DNA of 64,000 bases, from the NCBI RefSeq assembly GCF_003937945.1, contig NZ_RSEC01000036.1, forward strand, positions 744,001-808,000, read 5' to 3'. Of the stretch, positions 35,475 to 44,013 are shown one piece after another. This stretch comes from Amycolatopsis eburnea (lineage in GTDB: Bacteria; Actinomycetota; Actinomycetes; Mycobacteriales; Pseudonocardiaceae). The translations under genes were made by a program, and so were the position numbers. The notes under the pieces are model-generated. The model saw only the letters and a program-made list of their open reading frames with translations, had not been told where the DNA came from and made no database searches. Position 1 is the stretch's first letter. Each line of letters opens with the position of its first letter.

Positions 35475-36128
35475 ATGTCATCTGCGACTCAAGTCGACAC
35501 TCGATCCGAGACACTCATAGTGACAGCGCCCGAGGGCATAGACCACCTGACCAGCCTGATCGAGTACTTGTCGTGCGTTTCAGACCTGCACGATTTCTGC
35601 TGGCGCCTGACCGTGGGACTCGAGACCCTGATCGAAGGTACCGACGGACGAGCCAGTCCCGTCGCAGATCCGTTCCCCAGGTTCAGTCCAAGCCTCGATG
35701 TGCGTGAGATAAGAAGAGGCTCACTGGTCTTGGATCTCGTGAGTGACCTTGGGTCGGGGTGGAGACTGGGCATAAGTGCCACAACGGCGAGTGCAGCGCT
35801 TTGGTTGCTCCGCCGCCTGTTCAAGAACGGTCCACGCGCGGTCGCCGAATTCATCGGCGAAGTCATCAGCATGAAGGCAACGGCCACAACTCGAGCGAGC
35901 AAGTCCCGGACAGCGCTCGCCGAGGCTGAGGCCGAAGAAGCAGACGCAGAGGTAAAGGCAATCGAGGCACGAGTCCGCCGCTGGCTGGCTCAGGGGAACG
36001 AGGACCTGCTTTGGACTCGCTACCAGCAACTGCTGAACATCTCACCCGACCTTGAAGCAAAGATAGTCGACGAAAGCGGCGAGACGCTGGAAGCGCCAGA
36101 TTCAGCTACTTCACGACCAGAAGTCTGA
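35475..36128 (+). CDS. Orphan hypothetical protein of atypical composition
   Basis: This is a 217-residue protein that was not recognised. It has an N-terminal part with alternating polar and hydrophobic residues, a hydrophobic stretch GISATTASAALWLLRRLF at about 100-117 that may be a membrane or amphipathic helix, and a Glu/Ala-rich segment (TALAEAEAEEADAEVKAIEA) around 145-165 that should be a coiled coil. Codon use is clearly different from neighbours, with ATA, AGA, AGG and AGT codons that the flanking genes avoid. The gene sits alone between the lactonase and the GH36 gene, so it looks acquired by transfer. GGGGTAGAGG directly precedes the ATG at 35475. Confidence 0.6.
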   Translation: MSSATQVDTRSETLIVTAPEGIDHLTSLIEYLSCVSDLHDFCWRLTVGLETLIEGTDGRASPVADPFPRFSPSLDVREIRRGSLVLDLVSDLGSGWRLGISATTASAALWLLRRLFKNGPRAVAEFIGEVISMKATATTRASKSRTALAEAEAEEADAEVKAIEARVRRWLAQGNEDLLWTRYQQLLNISPDLEAKIVDESGETLEAPDSATSRPEV

Positions 36129-36141
36129 ACCTGCGGATTCT

Positions 36142-38151
36142 TCAGTGACGCCGAAGGACCACGACGTCCGCGTCGTGTGAAGCGGTCCAGTCGAACGGGA
36201 GGCCCGCGTACTTCAGGTGCGCCCCCGAGTACCGGGCCCCCGACCCGTCCACATAGGACGAATTCGGGCGCACGTCGAGACGCACGCGCGACGAGCGGCC
36301 CGGCACCAGCGGTGCGCCCGTCAGCTCGCCGGTGTTCCACGCCAGCACGACAACGGTGTCGCCGTCTTCGGCGGTGTACTGGATCGCACCCTCCTGGACC
36401 CGGGCGACGCCGTGGTGGATCACGTCGCGGATCGACTTGTACAGCGCCACCAGGGACGCCGCTTCCGCGTGCTGAGCAGGCGTCCACCGCGAAAGGTCCG
36501 CGCCGATCCCCAGCACGCCCGCCATCGCCGTCACGAAGCGGAAGCGCAGCGACCGCGGCCGCGGGTCGAACACGCCCGGGGAGTCCGTCACCCAGGAACT
36601 CATCAGGTGCGGGGCGTGCGCCAGCAGGAAGCCGTCCTGGATCGCCAGCCGGTCGAGCGGGCCCGTGTTGTCGCTCGGCCAGACCACGTCCGCGCGGGCC
36701 ACCGTCGCCAGGTCGGCGCGGCCACCGCCGCCCGCGCACGCCTCCAGCGTCACGTGCGGGTGGGAAGCCCGCAGGTGGTCCAGCACCGACAGGTAGCCGG
36801 CCACGTGCTCGGCGTCCAGGTCCGCGGCCGGCGAGCCGGGGCGGCCGCGTTCGGTCGGCGGGCGGTTCATGTCCCACTTCAGGTACGAGATCGGGTACGT
36901 CGTCAGCAACCGGTCCAAAGTGGACTTGATGAACTCCACCACCGGCGGCAGGCCCAGGTCGAGCAGCAGCTGGTTGCGGATCAACGTCGGCGGGCGGCCG
37001 TCGATCCGGTACACCCAGTCCGGGTGCTCGGCGTACAGCCGCGACTTCGGGCTGACCGCCTCCGGCTCGACCCACAGCCCGAACTCCAGGCCCAGCTCCC
37101 GCACCGAGTCGACGAACGCGCCGAACGTCGGCTCCGCCGGCGTCCAGTCGCCGAGTCCGCCGGTGTCGTCGTCGCGGCCGGTGAACCAGCCGTCGTCCAC
37201 CACGAACAGCTCGACGCCGAGGTCCGCCGCCCGCTTCGCCAGCTCCAGCTGGTGGGCGCCGCGGACGTCGAAGCCGGTCGCCTCCCACGAGTTGTAGAGC
37301 ACCGGACGCGGGCGCCGCCACCGCGGACCCGCCAGGACGCGGTCGTAGTCGTGCCACACCGCCGCCAGCCCGGCGAGACCGTCCACACTGGACGCCAGAG
37401 CAACCGGCGGCGTCACCAGGGAGGCACCCGGTTCGAGCAGGACGGGCCCCGGCGACGGCAGTCGCCCGACCCGGACGCGCGTCAGCCCCGACGGCTCGAC
37501 ATCGGCCTCGATGGACCACGAACCCGGCCACTCCAGGGAGACGCCGTAAGCAGCGCCACCGGAAGCGTCCTGCACCGCCAGCCACGGCACGTGCGCGTGC
37601 CCGGGGACGCCGAAACGGCTCTCCATCCGGAAGCCGCCCGCGGGCAGGTCCAGCGACCGGCGGGTGAACTCCTGCGACCACTGGCCGGTCAGGTACGTCA
37701 ACCGGGCGCCGGACACCGTCGGCACGCAGACGCCCGCCGAGCCGAGCCGGTCGAACTCCACAGTGGACGATCCGGTGTTCTCGAACTCGACCCAGCGCTT
37801 CAGGACATCGGTCTCCGGAACCGAGCGGTAGCAGAGCACCGCACGCAGTCCGGAAACGTCGTCCACAAAGGTCAAGCGCAGGTCAGCACCCGAGGACGCC
37901 GAATCGAACCGCCACCAGGAACCCCCGCGCACGGCGACGTCCGCGCCGGAGAACGGGCGCAGGCCCAGCGGGGCGTATTCGACCGGGGCCGCGTCGGCTT
38001 CGGTCATGAAGTGGACGTCGCCGCGGTTGGCGAACACCGACGGCCCGTCCTCGACGCCCGAAGGCCCCCACGCGACGAGTTCGGCCCATCGCGAAGAAGG
38101 ATCGAGCGCCACGGTGTAGGAGGTCGACGCCATCGGCACGGTCCACGTCAC
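36142..38151 (-). CDS. Intracellular GH36 alpha-galactosidase
   Basis: This is a 669-residue cytoplasmic alpha-galactosidase without signal peptide. The N-terminal beta-supersandwich (about 1-290) leads to the barrel start YNSWEATGFD. FVVDDGWFTGRDDDTGGLGD, GLEFGLWVEPEAVSP and YLKWDMNR with nucleophile D427 follow, then LEACAGGGGR and the acid/base D494 in PSDNTGPLDRL. The C-terminal part ends with a beta sandwich. It would split imported raffinose-type sugars or melibiose. The GTG at 38151 overlaps the permease stop by 4 bases, making it the last gene of the importer operon. Confidence 0.93.
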   Translation of the reverse strand: MTWTVPMASTSYTVALDPSSRWAELVAWGPSGVEDGPSVFANRGDVHFMTEADAAPVEYAPLGLRPFSGADVAVRGGSWWRFDSASSGADLRLTFVDDVSGLRAVLCYRSVPETDVLKRWVEFENTGSSTVEFDRLGSAGVCVPTVSGARLTYLTGQWSQEFTRRSLDLPAGGFRMESRFGVPGHAHVPWLAVQDASGGAAYGVSLEWPGSWSIEADVEPSGLTRVRVGRLPSPGPVLLEPGASLVTPPVALASSVDGLAGLAAVWHDYDRVLAGPRWRRPRPVLYNSWEATGFDVRGAHQLELAKRAADLGVELFVVDDGWFTGRDDDTGGLGDWTPAEPTFGAFVDSVRELGLEFGLWVEPEAVSPKSRLYAEHPDWVYRIDGRPPTLIRNQLLLDLGLPPVVEFIKSTLDRLLTTYPISYLKWDMNRPPTERGRPGSPAADLDAEHVAGYLSVLDHLRASHPHVTLEACAGGGGRADLATVARADVVWPSDNTGPLDRLAIQDGFLLAHAPHLMSSWVTDSPGVFDPRPRSLRFRFVTAMAGVLGIGADLSRWTPAQHAEAASLVALYKSIRDVIHHGVARVQEGAIQYTAEDGDTVVVLAWNTGELTGAPLVPGRSSRVRLDVRPNSSYVDGSGARYSGAHLKYAGLPFDWTASHDADVVVLRRH

Positions 38152-38966
38152 TTGATCGCCCCGATCGCGAGCCCGGAAATGAAGTGCTTCTGGAACCGCA
38201 GGAACACGGCCACGGTCGGGACGGCCGCGAGGACCGACCCCGCCGCGATCACGTTCCAGTTGGACACGTACTGCCCCTGCAGGCCGAGCAGCGCCGGCGT
38301 CACCGGCATCACCGAACCGGTGCGCAGCACGGTGATCGACCACAGCAGGTCGTTGAACGTCCAGGTGAACGCCAGCGCGCCGAGCGCCGCCAGCGCCGGG
38401 CGGGTCATCGGCAGGATGATCCGCCAGAAGATCTGGCCGACGCCGGCGCCGTCGATCAGCGCGGCCTGCTGGACCTCGTCCGGGATGGACCGCATGAAGC
38501 CCTGCAGCACGAACGTGTAGAACCCCAGCCCGAAGCCGACCTGGACGACGATCAGCGCGGTCAGCGTGTCGTAGATGCCGAGCAGTTCGGCCAGCTTCGC
38601 CACCGGTACCAGCAGGATCTGCGGTGGCAGCAGGTTGCCGGACAGCATCACCAGGATCAGCGTGCGGCGGAACGGGATCGCGTACCGGCTCAGCGCGAAC
38701 GCCGCCGCCGAGCTGAGAAGCAACGCCAGGAACACGGTCGGGACGGTGACCAGCAGGCTGTTCAGCATCGCGTGCCCGCCGCCACCCTCGCCCCACGCCT
38801 GCCCGAAGCCGTCCAAGGTGAACGACGCGGGCAGCGCGCCGAGGCCGTTCGCCGCGATGTCCGGAAAGGACCGGACGCTCGTGGTCAGCACGAGCAGGAT
38901 CGGCAGCAGCCACAGCACCGCGAGCCCGCCCGCGACCAGGTGGAACCCGATGGTCCGCGGCTTCAC
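38148..38966 (-). CDS. Sugar ABC importer, MalG-type permease
   Basis: This is a 272-residue inner-membrane permease with six helices. The EAA docking loop reads EVQQAALIDGAGVGQIFWRI, followed by ILPMTRPALAALGAL. The helix start FALSRYAIPFRRTLI is typical of MalG-type CUT1 permeases. The GTG at 38966 overlaps the partner permease stop by 4 bases (GTGA). It pairs with the MalF-type permease upstream. No ATPase is encoded in the operon, so a shared MsiK-like ATPase from elsewhere in the genome is probably used, as is common in actinomycetes. Confidence 0.92.
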   Translation of the reverse strand: MKPRTIGFHLVAGGLAVLWLLPILLVLTTSVRSFPDIAANGLGALPASFTLDGFGQAWGEGGGGHAMLNSLLVTVPTVFLALLLSSAAAFALSRYAIPFRRTLILVMLSGNLLPPQILLVPVAKLAELLGIYDTLTALIVVQVGFGLGFYTFVLQGFMRSIPDEVQQAALIDGAGVGQIFWRIILPMTRPALAALGALAFTWTFNDLLWSITVLRTGSVMPVTPALLGLQGQYVSNWNVIAAGSVLAAVPTVAVFLRFQKHFISGLAIGAIK

Positions 38967-39880
38967 GAGTCCTCCCGGAACGCGCGCACGAGGTAGGTCA
39001 CGATGACGCCGAACGCCAGCAGGAAGATCACCACGGCCAGCGCGGACGCGTAGCCGAGCCGCAGCGACTGGAACGCCGTCGCGTACATGTACGTGCTGAG
39101 CAGCTCCGACGAGTGGTACGGCCCGCCCTTCGTCATCGACCACACGACGTCGAAGGAGCGCAGCGAGTCGATGATGATCACCGACAGGACCACCGAGTTG
39201 ACGCTGCGCAGCTGCGGCCAGGTGACGTTGCGGAACTGCTGCCACGCGGTGGCACCGTCCAGTTTGGCCGCCTCGTACAGCGCGGGGTCGATGCCCTTGA
39301 GCCCGGCCAGGTACAGCACCATCACGTACCCGACCTGGCGCCACAGCGCCGGGACGAGCACCGCGTACAGCGCGGTTTTCGGGTCGGCCAGCCAGGAATG
39401 CTGCCAGGACTCCAGCCCGAGCGCGCCGAGCACCTGGTTGAAGACGCCGTCCGGCTGGTAGATCACCTGCCAGATCAGCGAGGTCGCGACCAGCGAGAAC
39501 ACCACCGGCGTGAACAGCGCGGCCCGGTAGAACCCGACGCCGCGGCGTTCCCGCTGCAGCAACGTCGCCAGCGCGAGACCGCCGGCCGCCGAAAGCCCGC
39601 CGAAGAGCACCAGCCAGATCACCGTGTCGAGCGCGGCGGTCCGGAAGATGTCGTCGGAGAGCATCTCGGCGAAGTTCCCTAAGCCGACGAACGTCGGCGC
39701 CGAGACGCCGTCCCAGTTCGTCAGCGCCAGGTAGAAGCCCTGCAAGGCGGGCCAGAACACCCAGAACCCCTCGACGAGCAGGGGCACCAGGACGAACGCC
39801 AGCAATACGGGCGAGATTCGGCGGCGGCGTTTCACATCCCGCGCCGCGGTCTTCGGCCGTTCGGCGATCAGCACCGCCAT
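38963..39880 (-). CDS. Sugar ABC importer, MalF-type permease
   Basis: This is a 305-residue inner-membrane permease of the CUT1 sugar family with six helices. It starts with a basic cytoplasmic segment RRRRISPVLLAFVLVPLL. TNWDGVSAPTFVGLGNFAEML is the usual first periplasmic loop, and the EAA-like motif is ALYEAAKLDGATAWQQFRNV. The C-terminal SMTKGGPYHSSELLSTYMY matches the family. It lies 1 base after the binding-protein stop and is coupled to the second permease. Confidence 0.92.
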   Translation of the reverse strand: MAVLIAERPKTAARDVKRRRRISPVLLAFVLVPLLVEGFWVFWPALQGFYLALTNWDGVSAPTFVGLGNFAEMLSDDIFRTAALDTVIWLVLFGGLSAAGGLALATLLQRERRGVGFYRAALFTPVVFSLVATSLIWQVIYQPDGVFNQVLGALGLESWQHSWLADPKTALYAVLVPALWRQVGYVMVLYLAGLKGIDPALYEAAKLDGATAWQQFRNVTWPQLRSVNSVVLSVIIIDSLRSFDVVWSMTKGGPYHSSELLSTYMYATAFQSLRLGYASALAVVIFLLAFGVIVTYLVRAFREDS

Positions 39881-39881
39881 G

Positions 39882-41180
39882 TCAGGACTGCCAGACCTTC
39901 TGCGCGGCGATCTGCCAGTCGGCCAGGATCGAGTCCAGCTCGTTGGGCTTCTGGATGAACCGGATCAGCGCGGCGTCGGCGGTCGGCTGCAGCGCGTCGG
40001 AGGAGTCGCGGTTGAAGAACTGCGTGATCTCCTTGGCGTCCGCGAGCATCTTCCGTCCCTTTTGGACCAGCGGCGTGCCGGTGTCCTTCGCCGACGGGTT
40101 GGTCGGCAGCACGGTGCCGGAGGAGTTCTTGATGTAGAGCTCCTGGGCTTCGGCCGTGGCGACGTACTTGAACCACTCCTTGACCTCGGCGACGTGCGGT
40201 GTGCGCGCGCTGGCGAAGAGGCCGTCGGTCGGGCCCTCTTCGGCGACCGGCACCGCGGGGTCGAGGATCGGGAACTGGAAGAAGTCGAGGTCGCCGAGCG
40301 CGTCCTTCGGGGCGGCGTCGGCGAAGAACGTGCCGGTCAGCACCATGCCGGTGCGGCCCTGCAGCAGCACGGTGGTGGCATCCTGGAACGCGATCGCGGT
40401 GCCGTTCGGGTCGAAGTACGGCAGGGCCTGGCGCCACGGGTCGAAGATCTTCTTGACGCGCGGGTCGTCGAAGCGCTGCTTGCCGGATAGGAGTTCGCGG
40501 TGGAAGGGGGCGCCGTTGATCCGGATGTTCAGGTAGTCGAACCAGGCGGACGCGGTCCACGGTGTGTTGCCGCCCGCGCCGAGCCCGATCGGCGCGATCC
40601 CCTTGCCCTTCAGGGTTTCGCACAGCGCGAGGAACTCGGTCCAGTTGGTGGGCGGCTGGACGCCCCACTTGGCGAAGTTCGACTTCCGGTAGAAGAAGCC
40701 CCACCAGTAGTAGGACGTCGGGACGAAGACCTGGTGGCCGGCGCCGTCGCCGGAGAGCGCACGGAAGGCGGCGCTGTAGTCGCCCATGGTCTGCCAGACG
40801 TCGCCGACGTCGAGGAGCAGGCCCTTGCGGGCGTAGCCGGACAGCAGCGAGCCCGGGTACCACGTGTAGGTGTCGGGCGGGTTGGCCGCGGTGAGGTAGC
40901 TGGGCAGCTGGGTGCGGAAGGTCTCCGACGCCACCGTGTTCACGGTCGCCGTCGCCCCGCCCTTCTCGCCGAACGCCTTGGCCAGCGCCTCGATCGCCTT
41001 CTTCGCCTCGGGCGAGGACAGGTTCGACTGGACGGTGACCGCGCCGGCGGCCTGCTTGACCGGGCCGCTGGAGGCGGAAGTGGCGCAGGCGGCCAGGAAG
41101 CTGCCCGAACCGACGGCCCCCAGCCCGGCGAGGCTCGCGGTGCGCAGGAAACGACGGCGGGACAGGCCGGCACTCGTCAT
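39882..41180 (-). CDS. Sugar ABC importer, binding lipoprotein
   Basis: This is a 432-residue family 1 solute-binding protein. The N-terminus combines a twin-arginine-like start SRRRFLRTASLAGLG with a lipobox FLAACAT, so it is probably exported by Tat or Sec and lipid-anchored at about Cys 32. The mature part has NPPDTYTWYPGSLLSGYARKG, FYRKSNFAKWGVQPPTNWTEF, and AIAFQDATTVLLQGRTGMV, typical for CUT1 binding proteins. AAAGGGG precedes the ATG at 41180. The genes behind it suggest alpha-galactosides as ligands. Confidence 0.9.
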   Translation of the reverse strand: MTSAGLSRRRFLRTASLAGLGAVGSGSFLAACATSASSGPVKQAAGAVTVQSNLSSPEAKKAIEALAKAFGEKGGATATVNTVASETFRTQLPSYLTAANPPDTYTWYPGSLLSGYARKGLLLDVGDVWQTMGDYSAAFRALSGDGAGHQVFVPTSYYWWGFFYRKSNFAKWGVQPPTNWTEFLALCETLKGKGIAPIGLGAGGNTPWTASAWFDYLNIRINGAPFHRELLSGKQRFDDPRVKKIFDPWRQALPYFDPNGTAIAFQDATTVLLQGRTGMVLTGTFFADAAPKDALGDLDFFQFPILDPAVPVAEEGPTDGLFASARTPHVAEVKEWFKYVATAEAQELYIKNSSGTVLPTNPSAKDTGTPLVQKGRKMLADAKEITQFFNRDSSDALQPTADAALIRFIQKPNELDSILADWQIAAQKVWQS

Positions 41181-41241
41181 GTCGTGACCCCTTTGTCTTG
41201 GCGCGTGACTGCTGCCAAAGAGTGCAACCGGGCGTCCCCGC

Positions 41242-41267
41242 TGTCAAGATGTATTCATAATTTATGA
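41242..41267 (-). promoter_or_regulatory. Perfect operator-like dyad plus -35 box before the sugar-importer operon
   Basis: TCATAATTTATGA at 41255-41267 is a perfect 13-bp odd palindrome in otherwise GC-rich DNA. On the minus strand it is followed after 7 bp by TTGACA (41247-41242), with CACTCT 17 bp further on as a weak -10. On the plus strand CATAAT at 41256-41261 could be the -10 of the GntR gene itself. Pattern and spacing match the dyad at 33.7 kb, so both are probably bound by the adjacent FCD-family regulator. Confidence 0.7.
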
Positions 41268-41326
41268 CGACTTCGCGGGCAGCGTAGGATGTCCTTCCGC
41301 CAGTCCGCGAGCTGAGAGGCCCTCCA

Positions 41327-42028
41327 TTGACCGAACACCGGCCACGCGGGTTGCACGGCCAGACCGTGGAGGCACTGGCCAGCCGGATCCTCTCCGACGA
41401 GTGGGGCGAGGGCACCGTCCTCGATCTGCCGGCACTGCGCGAAGAGCTCGACATCAGCCTGACCGCCCTGCGCGAGGCGCTCAAAGTGCTGGCCGCGAAG
41501 GGCATGATCGACGCCCGGCAGAAGCGCGGCACGTTCGTCCAGCCGCGCGAGAAGTGGAACATGCTCGACGCCGACGTCATGCGCTGGCAGACCGCGGCCG
41601 CCGACGACCCGGGCCTGCTCGACGAGCTCACCGAAGTCCGTGCGGTCGTCGAACCGGCCGCGGCGCGCATCGCGGCCGGGCGCGCGTCGGCTGAGGACAT
41701 CGAGGGGCTGCGGGAAGCGCTCGCCGACATGGCCGCGGCGGCCGGCGACGCGGAGGCGAGCGTCCAGGCCGACCTCGCCTTCCACCGGCGGCTGATGGCC
41801 GCCACCCACAACAACTTCCTGATGCGGATGGAACGGGTGATCGCGATCGGGCTGGCCGAGCGCGACAAACTGGTGCACGGGGCGTCGTCGGCGGAGGACC
41901 CGGTGCCGAGCCACCGCAAGGTGTTCGACGCGATCGTTTCCGGCGACCCCGCGGCCGCCGAACAGGCGATGCTGGCCCTGGTCACCAAGTCCCGCGACGA
42001 CCTGGAGCGGGCTCAGCGCGAGTCGTGA
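41327..42028 (+). CDS. FCD-family GntR regulator (DgoR-like)
   Basis: This is a 233-residue regulator. The N-terminal winged helix spans about 10-75 with VLDLPALREELDISLTALREALKVLAAKGMI and the wing DARQKRGTFVQPREKWNMLD. The C-terminal FCD domain carries the metal-binding Asp/His pattern in QADLAFHRRLMAATHN and SHRKVFDAI. The W-LD-DV-RW linker resembles regulators of sugar-acid catabolism such as DgoR, so galactonate or a related sugar acid is the likely inducer. The TTG at 41327 has GAGAGG about 8 bases upstream. It is divergent from the importer operon, with a perfect palindrome between them. Confidence 0.88.
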   Translation: MTEHRPRGLHGQTVEALASRILSDEWGEGTVLDLPALREELDISLTALREALKVLAAKGMIDARQKRGTFVQPREKWNMLDADVMRWQTAAADDPGLLDELTEVRAVVEPAAARIAAGRASAEDIEGLREALADMAAAAGDAEASVQADLAFHRRLMAATHNNFLMRMERVIAIGLAERDKLVHGASSAEDPVPSHRKVFDAIVSGDPAAAEQAMLALVTKSRDDLERAQRES

Positions 42029-42032
42029 GCCC

Positions 42033-42623
42033 TCAGGCCAGCGCGGCCTGGAGCATCCGGGCCGCGGCCGCGCGGGGTTCGGGGTCGATCTCGATCAGCG
42101 CGTTGACGACGGCGCCGTCGACCAGCGCGATCAGGCGCTCGAGCTCGACGGCGGAGACCGGCGTGCCGGAGCGGGCGAAGATCTCCGCCAGCAGCTCGTT
42201 GAGCTGGGCCGACAGCGTCCGCATCAACGGCCGCAGGTACGGGCGGCGGCCGGTCGCGACCAGGCGCTCGTAGCGCAGGAGGACCGCTTCGGCGTCGGCC
42301 TCCGGGTCACCGCTCTCCGGACCGAGCAGCATCTCCAGCACCAGCTCGACCGTCGCCTGCACGCCGCGGTTGCGGGTGGCGAGCTCCTCGAGCCGACGCC
42401 GTCCGGTCTCCAGCTCGGCGTTCGAGTGGTGCTCGACGGCCGCCGTGACCAGGTCTTCGAGCGAGTCGAAGTAGTACGTCGTCGACGCGAGCGGCAGGCC
42501 GGCCCGTTCGGCGACCGCCCGGTGCCGGACGGCGTCGAACCCGCCCTCGACGAGCAGCTTCGCGGCGGCCTCGACGAGCGCGGCGCGGCGTCGCTCCCCC
42601 TTCGGGGTGGTCGCTCCGGTCAT
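42033..42623 (-). CDS. TetR-family transcriptional regulator
   Basis: This is a 196-residue regulator. The helix-turn-helix covers about 10-55: RRAALVEAAAKLLVEGGFDA then VRHRAVAERAGLPLASTTYYFDS. The remainder is a helical sensing domain of the kind with VLLRYERLVATGRRPYLRPL. Its gene converges on the GntR gene with only 4 bases between stops and shares no obvious divergent target. The gene behind it in the same direction encodes the sigma-factor partner, so its target may lie in trans. Confidence 0.85.
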   Translation of the reverse strand: MTGATTPKGERRRAALVEAAAKLLVEGGFDAVRHRAVAERAGLPLASTTYYFDSLEDLVTAAVEHHSNAELETGRRRLEELATRNRGVQATVELVLEMLLGPESGDPEADAEAVLLRYERLVATGRRPYLRPLMRTLSAQLNELLAEIFARSGTPVSAVELERLIALVDGAVVNALIEIDPEPRAAAARMLQAALA

Positions 42624-42657
42624 GGCCGGTCATTCTGCCAACCGGGCGAACCCGGGC

Positions 42658-43374
42658 TCAGAAGCGGGGCGCGAGTGCGTGCGCGAACTGGTCAAGCTGC
42701 CCCGCGTACGGCGCCGTCGCCCCGCTCGCGGGCACGCTGATCAGCAGCAACGAGCCACCGGACGCCGTCGTGACCCGGGCCGTGGCCGTGCCGGCGGGCT
42801 GGGACTTGAAGACCACCGGGATGCCCTTCGGGTACGCCGCCGCGGCCACTTCACCACCCGGCACCCGGAACCCGGCGGAACGCGACGCCGTCGAACAGGC
42901 GCCGCCCGGGGACGCCTCGGAAACGGCGACGGGGACAGGGAGCTCGCCAGCGAGGGCGATGGCGAGCTCCCTGTCCACCTGTTCGCACCCGGAGGCGCCT
43001 TCGGCCAGGTGGCCGGTCTTCCCGTCCCCGTCACCCCCCTGCTGAGGTGGCTGGGCCGGGAAGTTCGGTGACTCCCCACCGACTTGAGGACGCATCGAGC
43101 CGTCCCCGGGTTGCGCCGAGCCGGCTTCCGATTGCGCCGAAACGGCGTTGTCCTTGGCCGCGGTCAACAACCCGGGGGTACCCCCGGAGAGCAGTCCGTA
43201 CGCACCGAATCCGACGACGACCAGCGCGGCGGCGCTCACGCCCGCGGTGATCCGGTTGCGGCGGCGCACGGTCTGGCGGCGGGATTCGCGGACGACGTCG
43301 TCCTGGGAGAACGTGGGTTCGGGGGCCTCCGGCGGCGCGGCGGAGAACAACGCGCGCAGCTCCTGCTCATCCAT
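42658..43374 (-). CDS. Single-pass membrane protein, probable partner of the SigE-type sigma factor
   Basis: This is a 238-residue protein with a short cytoplasmic N-terminus (MDEQELRALFSAAPPEAP), a basic segment RRQTVRRRNR, one membrane helix at about 42-62 (GVSAAALVVVGFGAYGLL), a low-complexity Gly/Gln/Pro stretch, and an extracellular domain with two Cys (SGCEQVDRE and GGACSTAS). No His-Cys zinc finger of classical anti-sigma factors is present. Its start overlaps the sigma gene stop by 8 bases, the usual arrangement for a sigma/anti-sigma pair, so a regulatory role is inferred from position. Confidence 0.7.
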   Translation of the reverse strand: MDEQELRALFSAAPPEAPEPTFSQDDVVRESRRQTVRRRNRITAGVSAAALVVVGFGAYGLLSGGTPGLLTAAKDNAVSAQSEAGSAQPGDGSMRPQVGGESPNFPAQPPQQGGDGDGKTGHLAEGASGCEQVDRELAIALAGELPVPVAVSEASPGGACSTASRSAGFRVPGGEVAAAAYPKGIPVVFKSQPAGTATARVTTASGGSLLLISVPASGATAPYAGQLDQFAHALAPRF

Positions 43375-43876
43375 TGGTCTCCACCTCCCGTTCCAGCACC
43401 TGCTTGAGGTTCGCCAGCCCGCGCGCGGTCTGGCTCTTCACGTTGCCTTCGCTGCAGCCCAGCGCCTTCGCCGCACTGGTCACGTCGAGCCCCTCGAAGT
43501 ACCGCATGACCAGCACCGCCCGCTGCCTGGGCGGCACTTCCTTCAGCGCCGCGAGCAGGTCTTCCCTGGTCGCGACCAGGTCGTCGAGACCGGGCGAGTC
43601 GTCGGCGGGCTCGGGCAGCGTCTCGGTCTGCCACTCACGCCGCCACGGACGCCGCGATTCGTCGATCGACGCCCGGACGAGCGTCGTGCGGACGTACGCG
43701 TCCGTCGCCGCGCGATCCCTGATCTTCTTCCACCTCCGGTGCAGTGCGACGAACGCCGTCTGCGCGAGGTCGTCCGCCCGGTGCCAGTCACCGCAGAGCA
43801 TGTACGCGGTCCGGCGCACGGCGTCCCGCCTGGCGGCGAAGTACTCCGCGAACTCCTCCTCGTCGCGCTGGTCCAC
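43367..43876 (-). CDS. SigE-family ECF RNA polymerase sigma factor
   Basis: This is a 169-residue extracytoplasmic-function sigma factor. Region 2 is EEFAEYFAARRDAVRRTAYMLCGDWHRADDLAQTAF read in parts, with the typical W-AEDL-like GDWHRADDLAQTA. Region 4 has LKEVPPRQRAVLVMRYFEGL followed by GCSEGNVKSQTARGL. The GTG at 43876 with GGAG 11 bases upstream gives the family's normal length. The frame stays open 90 bases further upstream, but that segment does not look like region 2. It is coupled to the membrane protein behind it. Confidence 0.88.
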   Translation of the reverse strand: MDQRDEEEFAEYFAARRDAVRRTAYMLCGDWHRADDLAQTAFVALHRRWKKIRDRAATDAYVRTTLVRASIDESRRPWRREWQTETLPEPADDSPGLDDLVATREDLLAALKEVPPRQRAVLVMRYFEGLDVTSAAKALGCSEGNVKSQTARGLANLKQVLEREVETNG

Positions 43877-44013
43877 GCGCAGTCGTGCTCCGCTCTGGTT
43901 GTCGTTCGCCCATGAGGACGGAATCAGGGGCGTCCACGGTTGCACGGACCGAGTGGGTTCGACCACTCAAGGGCTGATTGATCCTCACGAGGCGGGTGTG
44001 ATGTGATCGGTCT

